The notes below the pieces were generated by a model. It was given only the letters and a program-made list of their open reading frames with translations. It was not told the DNA's origin and made no database searches. The translations under genes and the position numbers were made by a program. Below are positions 57,969-64,000 of a DNA stretch of 64,000 bases, piece by piece. Origin of the DNA: Burkholderiaceae bacterium (GTDB lineage Bacteria; Pseudomonadota; Gammaproteobacteria; Burkholderiales; Burkholderiaceae_B); NCBI GenBank assembly GCA_030158305.1, contig JAOATE010000073.1, positions 25,988-89,987 of the forward strand. Reading direction: 5' to 3'. The first letter of the stretch is position 1; every line of letters begins with the position of its first letter.

Positions 57969-58537
57969 GCTTGGTCCTTGAGTTTTAGAAACGCAAGCAC
58001 ATAACCAATTCCACCCAATATCACCAAGACATACAACAATCGCCATTGCACAAGCGCGATACCCACAAAACTCAAGATCACGAGTACTGAACAAACTTTC
58101 GTACCAAGCGGGTTGGTCTTGAGAGCGGACAGAAGCTTGAGTCCTGTCGCGCCAATCATGCCCGCCGCCACGGCGCCCATGCCACGCAACGCATCTACGA
58201 CTTGAGGTTGGTTGCCAAAGTGTGCGTAAGCAATCGCCAAGGCCAAAATAATCATTGTGGGGAACATGAACATTCCCGCCAACGAGACGAGCGCACCACG
58301 CCAGCCAAAATAACGCGCGCCCACCATGATGCAAAGATTCAGCGCCGGTGGACCCGGCATTGTTCGGGCGATGGCCCACTCCTCCACAAACTCAGCGCGT
58401 GTCATCCATTTTTTTCTTTCGACGAGCTCTCGCTCGATAAAAGCCAGGACGCCGCCAAAGCCTTGGATCGCGAGTCTGCTAAAGGTTGTGAATAGTTCGC
58501 CCAGAGACTTGGGTTGGGCAGAAGATGGTTGGGTCAT
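57965..58537 (-). CDS. Chromate transporter, half-size (first gene)
   Basis: 190 aa; LFTTFSRLAIQGFGGVLAFIERELVERKKWMTRAEFVEEWAIARTMPGPPALNLCIMVG. Confidence 0.9.
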   Translation of the reverse strand: MTQPSSAQPKSLGELFTTFSRLAIQGFGGVLAFIERELVERKKWMTRAEFVEEWAIARTMPGPPALNLCIMVGARYFGWRGALVSLAGMFMFPTMIILALAIAYAHFGNQPQVVDALRGMGAVAAGMIGATGLKLLSALKTNPLGTKVCSVLVILSFVGIALVQWRLLYVLVILGGIGYVLAFLKLKDQA

Positions 58538-58594
58538 GTGTGCAGCAGAGAAGAGATAAGTGTCAGTATTCTATTTAACTCCAAATTACACAAC

Positions 58595-59917
58595 TCAGCC
58601 ACCGCCGCTCGGCGCACGCGTTGACACCGGCGCTCGCAAAGCTTTCAGCACTTGTTGCCCAGCCCGACCATTGACAGTCAATCCACTCGCTTTTTGAAAC
58701 TCGCTAATGGCCTCACGACTTTTAGCGCCAATTAATCCATCCACTTCACCAATGTCATACCCACGATTGAGCAAAGCTTGCTGTATTTCACGTCGTTCGG
58801 CGCGACTCGTTCCAGCATCGTCCGTGGGCCAAGCGGTCTTGAAAGGTGAGCCGCCTTTTAAACGATCGCTCAGGTGTGCAATCGCAAGAGCATAAGACTC
58901 TGCTGCGTTATAGCTATAGATTGCATCAAAGTTACGAAACACCAAGAATGCAGGCCCTTGTGGACCTGCAGGCAATAGGAGCGCAGCTTGCGTAGTCTCT
59001 GGCAAGGAGATCGACCCTAACGCTTTGATGCCTAAGCTTTTCCATTGCGCCAGCGATTGCTTGGTACGACGCCCAGAAGGCCCCGCGTAATTGGACGGAA
59101 TCTTGACTTCAACGCCCCAAGGTTGCCCTGTGATCCAGCCCGCCTGTTTTAAAAAATTTGCAGTTGAACCTAATGCATCCGGAACTGAGCCTACGATGTC
59201 TCGACGACCATCGCCATCAAAGTCCACCGCCAACCGTTGATACGTCGTTGGCATAAATTGCGTTTGACCAAATGCGCCCGCCCAAGAGCCCACCAAAGCC
59301 TCTTGCGGGATGTCACCACTTTGCAAAATCCGTAAGGTCGCCAATAACTCGCCTCTAAAAAATGCCTGGCGTTTGTCTGCACAAATGAGTGTGGTCAAAG
59401 AACGGACTAACTCACGCTTGCCCTGAATACGACCAAAGTTAGACTCAACGCCCCATACTGCGACAATGACGTTGCGATCGACACCGTATTTTTGCTCAGC
59501 CTCTGTGAGTACTTTGGACCATTCTTTTAGCTTCGCTCGACCATCATCCACCCGCTCCTGATCGACCAACCCCGCGAGGTAATCCCAAATCGCGGTTCTG
59601 AACTCAGGTTGAAAAGAAAAAGCTTTGAGAACATCAGGATCTGGCTCGAGTCCGGCGGTTGCCCGATCAAACACAGCGCCATTGATCCCTTGAGAAACGA
59701 CGGATTGGCGAAGACCTTTGACACAGGAGTCAAAGCTGCTTGATTGCGCAGACGCAGCGGTTGCAACCAGCATCAGTGCACCTATTAATAATATTTTGGC
59801 GCTGAAGTCTTGGAGAGTGGTGGTCCACCGAACATTTGTTAAATACATTGAGATCATCCGTTCATCAGTCTGGTATGCGTTCATTGTAGAGCTTACAAAT
59901 GACAAGAGCCCGTGCAA
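58595..59917 (-). CDS. MltB-type lytic murein transglycosylase with C-terminal peptidoglycan-binding domain
   Basis: Up to 440 aa (true start probably ATG near 59848 or 59884); VAVWGVESNFGRIQGKRELV, GSWAGAFGQTQFMPTTY; PG_binding_1-like C-terminus. Confidence 0.92.
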   Translation of the reverse strand: MHGLLSFVSSTMNAYQTDERMISMYLTNVRWTTTLQDFSAKILLIGALMLVATAASAQSSSFDSCVKGLRQSVVSQGINGAVFDRATAGLEPDPDVLKAFSFQPEFRTAIWDYLAGLVDQERVDDGRAKLKEWSKVLTEAEQKYGVDRNVIVAVWGVESNFGRIQGKRELVRSLTTLICADKRQAFFRGELLATLRILQSGDIPQEALVGSWAGAFGQTQFMPTTYQRLAVDFDGDGRRDIVGSVPDALGSTANFLKQAGWITGQPWGVEVKIPSNYAGPSGRRTKQSLAQWKSLGIKALGSISLPETTQAALLLPAGPQGPAFLVFRNFDAIYSYNAAESYALAIAHLSDRLKGGSPFKTAWPTDDAGTSRAERREIQQALLNRGYDIGEVDGLIGAKSREAISEFQKASGLTVNGRAGQQVLKALRAPVSTRAPSGGG

Positions 59918-59946
59918 GCTTGAATATTCAAACTCGCAAAGGCTCT
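59905..59946 (-). terminator. Nested palindrome, probable terminator after the MBL-fold gene
   Basis: AGAGCC-9nt-TTGAATATTCAA-9nt-GGCTCT, perfectly symmetric spacing. Confidence 0.5.
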
Positions 59947-59980
59947 TTGATGCAACCCAATCGCGGTCGCATGGATTGAC

Positions 59981-60943
59981 TTACTTCATTGGCGTGAACT
60001 GATAGCCGTTACCCAAAGGTGCGATCGTACCAATCGCATTACCAGGAAAGTGAAATCCACCCACCATCATTTTGTCTTTGACGATCATGTCAAAGATCTT
60101 GCGGCGTGACTGACGCGCCATCTCTGGATCCATATCGAACGTCACCGCCCAATCAGGATTACGTGCAAACAATTCAGGCACGTTCGTAATATCAGCCACG
60201 TAGATAAACGACTGACCGCCTGACTTGACGGTAAACAGCGTGTGGCCCGGCGTATGGCCAAATGCTGCTACAGAAGTGATGCCAGGAGCAACGTCTTTGC
60301 CCGATTCAAACTTGACCAGTTTGTCTGCAGGGATTTTGTTAAAGACACGTTGCGCATTGGTCATCGCACCCTTTAGCCCAGCAGATGCTTTCTCCAAACG
60401 CTCTTTGTCCATCCAAAACGCGTACTCGCCTGCTGGCACGTGCACCTTGGCATTTGGATATACCAACGAACCGTCTTTGTAGAGCAACCCATTAATGTGA
60501 TCACCATGAAAATGGCTGATGACAACGTTGTTGATATCCTCAGGCTTGAAACCAGCAGCAGCCATGTTTGCAATCGTCTTGCCTGTTGTCGAGCCACCAT
60601 TGTCAGCAAAACCCGTATCCATCAAGTATCGCTGATTACCGCTCACCACCAAAAATGGCGTGAAAGGAATATCGATGTAATTTGTTGGTAAGTTTTGCGA
60701 AGTCAGCAGCGCTTTGACTTCATCGAGCGGTGCATTTTTGACAAACTCCGCCACCAAGGGACGACGACTAACGCCATCATTCAGTGAAATGACTTCCATT
60801 TCGCCGACTTTTAGCTTTTTAAAGCCAGGGGCGGGCAATGTAGGTGTACCCAGATCTGGCGTTGCCTGAGCCCATACTGGCGAAAACAACAGCGAAGCGC
60901 TGGCAGCGATGCCAACACCAAGAAATTTAAGTCTAGTGATCAT
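59981..60943 (-). CDS. Exported MBL-fold metallo-hydrolase (lactonase-like)
   Basis: 320 aa; signal peptide; VVISHFHGDHINGLL, FGHTPGHTLF. Confidence 0.93.
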   Translation of the reverse strand: MITRLKFLGVGIAASASLLFSPVWAQATPDLGTPTLPAPGFKKLKVGEMEVISLNDGVSRRPLVAEFVKNAPLDEVKALLTSQNLPTNYIDIPFTPFLVVSGNQRYLMDTGFADNGGSTTGKTIANMAAAGFKPEDINNVVISHFHGDHINGLLYKDGSLVYPNAKVHVPAGEYAFWMDKERLEKASAGLKGAMTNAQRVFNKIPADKLVKFESGKDVAPGITSVAAFGHTPGHTLFTVKSGGQSFIYVADITNVPELFARNPDWAVTFDMDPEMARQSRRKIFDMIVKDKMMVGGFHFPGNAIGTIAPLGNGYQFTPMK

Positions 60944-61112
60944 GGCGTATTCCTGTGCATGAGTGGGAAATGATTAACAGCCAGATTAATTTAGCAGCTT
61001 TGAATGTCAATAGATATATTCATCAGATATCGGCTAATTATGTCTTAAGTTATATTGTTCGATCATGCTGCTCGCAAGCAGAAGGTTCGTCCCTATTATT
61101 CAAAGGATCACT

Positions 61113-62108
61113 ATGCGCACATCACTTCGCTTTGGCCATTTCTTTGCTCTCTGCACCCTCGCTTTCACCAGCGTGATGGTAAACGACGTGGCACATGCTC
61201 AAACAGCCTCCACCTGGCCTGAGAAAGCAGTCACGTTTATCGTGCCCTTTCCTCCAGGCGGTCCGGTCGACACCACTGCCAGACTCACCACGCAGGCGAT
61301 GTCAAAAAACTGGTCGACACCTGCGGTGATCGATAATAAAGCGGGAGCCGGTGGCATCGTAGGCGCTCAGACTGCAGCAAAAGCAGCACCCGATGGCTAC
61401 CATTTCTTTTTTGCGGCCATTCATCACGCAGTACTGCCTAGTCTAAAAACCAAGCTGCCCTACGATATTCAGAAAGACTTCGTCCCCGTAGGCATGGGTG
61501 CTCGTTACCCGATCGTCTTGGTCGTTCATCCCTCTTTGCCAGTCAAATCTGTACAAGAACTGATCGCCTATGCGAAAGCGAATCCAAACAAGCTGTCCTA
61601 CAGCTCTGCGGGTACGGGTGGTGGCACACACCTAGCAGGCGAGCTCTTTGCGAGTCTGACGGGCGTCAAGATGCAGCACATCCCCTACAAGGGAAGTTCA
61701 CCTGCGATGCAAGACCTTGTGGGCGGTCAAGTGCAGTTGATGTTTGCAGATTCGACCTCAGCGATTCCTTTCATTAAATCTGGCAGAGTGCGCGCACTGG
61801 CCGTTGGCAACCCAGAGCCTTCAGTCTTTTTCCCTGAGCTCCCCACCATTGCCTCGGCTGGCGTCAAAAACTACGAGGCCTATTCATGGTCAGGCGTTGT
61901 CGCGCCAAAAGGCACACCACCCGAAGCCGTCAAGCAAGCCAACGCTCAGCTCAACAAGGCATTAAAAGATCCGCAAGTCATCGAAATGATGAATAAAGCA
62001 GGTCAAGAGCCTGTCGCCATGTCACCCGAAGAGTTTGCTGCATTCCTCGATACTGAAATTAAAAAGTGGAGCAAAACAGTTCAGGCGGCAGGCATCAAGC
62101 CTGAGTAA
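61113..62108 (+). CDS. Bug/TctC-family tripartite tricarboxylate transporter substrate-binding protein
   Basis: WPEKAVTFIVPFPPGGPVDTTARL, VIDNKAGAGGIVGAQTAAKA, SSAGTGGGTHLAGELF; start ATG 61113. Confidence 0.95.
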   Translation: MRTSLRFGHFFALCTLAFTSVMVNDVAHAQTASTWPEKAVTFIVPFPPGGPVDTTARLTTQAMSKNWSTPAVIDNKAGAGGIVGAQTAAKAAPDGYHFFFAAIHHAVLPSLKTKLPYDIQKDFVPVGMGARYPIVLVVHPSLPVKSVQELIAYAKANPNKLSYSSAGTGGGTHLAGELFASLTGVKMQHIPYKGSSPAMQDLVGGQVQLMFADSTSAIPFIKSGRVRALAVGNPEPSVFFPELPTIASAGVKNYEAYSWSGVVAPKGTPPEAVKQANAQLNKALKDPQVIEMMNKAGQEPVAMSPEEFAAFLDTEIKKWSKTVQAAGIKPE

Positions 62109-62122
62109 GCGAAGTCGAGGGC

Positions 62123-62809
62123 TTAGCTTACTTTGGGCAAGGCCTCAATATCATAATGATGCGTGAGCGATCGATTCAACACTGGATCGATCAAACTCAT
62201 CTCAAAACGCGCGGCGGGACGAATTGCACCTTTTGTGCCAACAGTCCCGCAACTCATCGCCACTCCTTCTGGCAATCTCTCACTTTTGACATAGCGCGCA
62301 ATCAAATCCATAGGATGCAGCAATGCAGACAAGGGGCCGGACTGATACTGCACCCGTTTACCATCTTCAGTGATGTAAGACTCGATCATTAACTGATCCC
62401 AGTGCGCCGCAACATCCTGAAAACGCCATGCTTCTGAGCCAACAGGCTTGGTGCAAACCTGCTTCGACAAAGCGACACTGACCGTCTCCAGCCCACGATC
62501 CGTATGGTCGGAAGTCAGCGAAACCAGCAGCTCGCCTTGATGGGTGAATACAAATACCTCAACCTCGCCCGAACTCTCTTGCCCCACCACTTCAATCGTT
62601 GCAGCTTGAGATAACGTCTGACTCGCCACGCGATAAAAAAGCGGAACAGAACTTGGACGGGGCACACCAATCGCGGCCAGCTCTTCAATATGATGCTCAA
62701 TCGCAGCATGATCACGTCCCGCCCAACCTGCGATCACCATTTGATGGATGTCGGTCGAGATAGATTGTTTAGAGCCGTTCAGTGCCAAGAGATCAAATTT
62801 CAAATGCAT
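62123..62809 (-). CDS. DUF2848-family protein
   Basis: 228 aa; VIAGWAGRDHAAIEHHIEELAAIGVPRPSSVPLFYRV; FAH-like GVAMSCGTVGTKGAIRP. Confidence 0.82.
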   Translation of the reverse strand: MHLKFDLLALNGSKQSISTDIHQMVIAGWAGRDHAAIEHHIEELAAIGVPRPSSVPLFYRVASQTLSQAATIEVVGQESSGEVEVFVFTHQGELLVSLTSDHTDRGLETVSVALSKQVCTKPVGSEAWRFQDVAAHWDQLMIESYITEDGKRVQYQSGPLSALLHPMDLIARYVKSERLPEGVAMSCGTVGTKGAIRPAARFEMSLIDPVLNRSLTHHYDIEALPKVS

Positions 62810-62852
62810 AGTTTTTCCGAAAATTATTTATAAACTTTATAAGTTCAGCAAT

Positions 62853-64000
62853 CTAAATCGCGAACAACTTCGGCAACCAAAGTGCCAGAGAGGGGAAAAG
62901 CGCGAGTAATAACAGCAGCAACATCATCGCGGCGACAAACGGAAGGGAGCCAATAATCACAGGGGTCATCGAACCGCTGGACCGCAGACTTTGGACGACA
63001 AAAAGATTTAAGCCAACCGGAGGCGTAATCAATGCAGCCTCGACCAAGATAATAATGATGATACCTAACCAAACCGGATCAAATCCAAGCGCCATCATGA
63101 CCGGTGCAACGATTGGAATCGTAGTGATCATCATGGACAGGGTTTCCATAAAACAACCCAGCACAAGATAAAAAACAATCAATAACAGCAGCATGACATA
63201 AGGCGAAAAGCCCAATCCCGTGATGGCGTTCGTCAATGCGCTTGTCAATCCAGTTGCAGACATCACGAAATTTAAAAAACTTGCCCCGACTACGATCAGC
63301 ATGATCATTGCTGAAGAGCGCATTGTATTTTCAAGAGACTCTCGCACCATAGCGATGGTCAGACGTCGATATGCCGCGGCCAACACCATGGCACCCAGCA
63401 CACCCAAGGCGGCGGCCTCTGTGGGTGTGGCCACCCCTGCGTAGATCGAACCCACCACTAACAAGAATATCCCCATCGGGGGTACGAGATGCACCAATGA
63501 TTTCAAACGCTCTGACCAACTTGCGTGAATACGCTCACCGCCCCATGCAGGCTTATACATACAAGCGATGACAATTGTGAGCATGAACAGACTAGCAAGT
63601 AACAGCCCTGGCAAAATTCCTGCAAGATAGAGCTTGGGCACAGAAGAGTTGGTCAGCACACCATAAATCACTAAGTTGATTGATGGTGGAATCAAGATTC
63701 CCAACGTTCCTCCTGCTGCGATACTGCCTAGGAACAATGATTCGTTATAGCCACGCTTTGCGATCTGAGGGAGCGCGACCGTGCCAACAGTTGCCGCAGT
63801 GGCCACACTCGAACCAGAAGTCGCTGCAAACAGAGCTGATGCGCCAATATTTGCATGCATCAAGCCACCAGGTAGCCAAGATAACCACAAGCTCAAGGAT
63901 GAGTACATGCGCTCGGCAAAACCCGCGCGCAGTAACAGCTCTCCAAGCAAAATAAATAAAGGAATAGCGACGAGTAGGAATTCAGTATTTGTTGTCCATG
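62853..64000 (-). CDS. TRAP transporter large permease (DctM-type), truncated by right window edge
   Basis: Frame stays open to 64000 (WTTNTEFLLVAIPLFILLGELLLRAGFAERMY); GSSVATAATVGTVALPQIAKRGYNESLFLGSIAAGGTLGILIPPSINLVIYG. Confidence 0.94.
   Translation of the reverse strand, partial: WTTNTEFLLVAIPLFILLGELLLRAGFAERMYSSLSLWLSWLPGGLMHANIGASALFAATSGSSVATAATVGTVALPQIAKRGYNESLFLGSIAAGGTLGILIPPSINLVIYGVLTNSSVPKLYLAGILPGLLLASLFMLTIVIACMYKPAWGGERIHASWSERLKSLVHLVPPMGIFLLVVGSIYAGVATPTEAAALGVLGAMVLAAAYRRLTIAMVRESLENTMRSSAMIMLIVVGASFLNFVMSATGLTSALTNAITGLGFSPYVMLLLLIVFYLVLGCFMETLSMMITTIPIVAPVMMALGFDPVWLGIIIIILVEAALITPPVGLNLFVVQSLRSSGSMTPVIIGSLPFVAAMMLLLLLLALFPSLALWLPKLFAI

Noticed and set aside
57969-58379. 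N-terminal extension of the second chromate transporter ORF (333 aa)
   Set aside because: The extension overlaps the first ChrA half out of frame; the ATG at 57968 gives a normal 4-bp overlap.
61068-61081. CTGCT-CGCA-AGCAG mini-hairpin upstream of the Bug/TctC gene
   Set aside because: Only a 5-bp stem, expected by chance; no further support for a riboswitch or attenuator.
1-64000. CRISPR array, prophage, integron, IS element or toxin-antitoxin/defence island
   Set aside because: No regularly spaced direct repeats, transposase, integrase, phage structural or restriction genes were seen in the ORF set or by reading.
1-64000. tRNA or rRNA genes
   Set aside because: Intergenic gaps are short and none showed recognisable tRNA or rRNA sequence by eye; a tRNAscan run would be decisive.

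Overview
This 64 kb window looks like chromosomal DNA from a Burkholderiales/Alcaligenaceae-type betaproteobacterium. That placement is inferred from gene content: a Bug/TctC solute-binding protein, many CaiB/BaiF CoA-transferases, YaeQ, and DUF2889/DUF2848 genes. It is densely coding, with about 58 genes and mostly short intergenic gaps. Content is mainly small-molecule catabolism and transport. It includes two complete RND efflux operons with different gene orders, and a four-rhodanese protein overlapping a thiol dioxygenase gene. It also has a MaoC/acyl-CoA dehydrogenase/CaiB/CaiB/CitE-like operon, an amtB gene overlapping a FrnE-type DsbA gene, and a Cho-type GIY-YIG nuclease. An LptF gene has no LptG neighbour, a chromate transporter is split into two genes, and a TRAP permease gene runs off the right edge. 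I found no rRNA, tRNA, CRISPR array, prophage or IS element. I see no clear-cut new defence or mobile system. The most useful leads are: (i) the four-rhodanese/thiol dioxygenase pair, where only domains 2 and 4 keep the catalytic Cys; (ii) the CoA-dependent operon with a perfect 16-bp palindrome in its leader; (iii) a DUF6817-like/TPR protein of unknown role; (iv) a RodZ-like HTH/DUF4115 membrane protein between two RND operons; (v) the near-total lack of recognisable transcription regulators; (vi) several convergent gene ends whose terminal codons form perfect palindromes or terminator stems. All family assignments come from reading the translated sequence; no database search was run.
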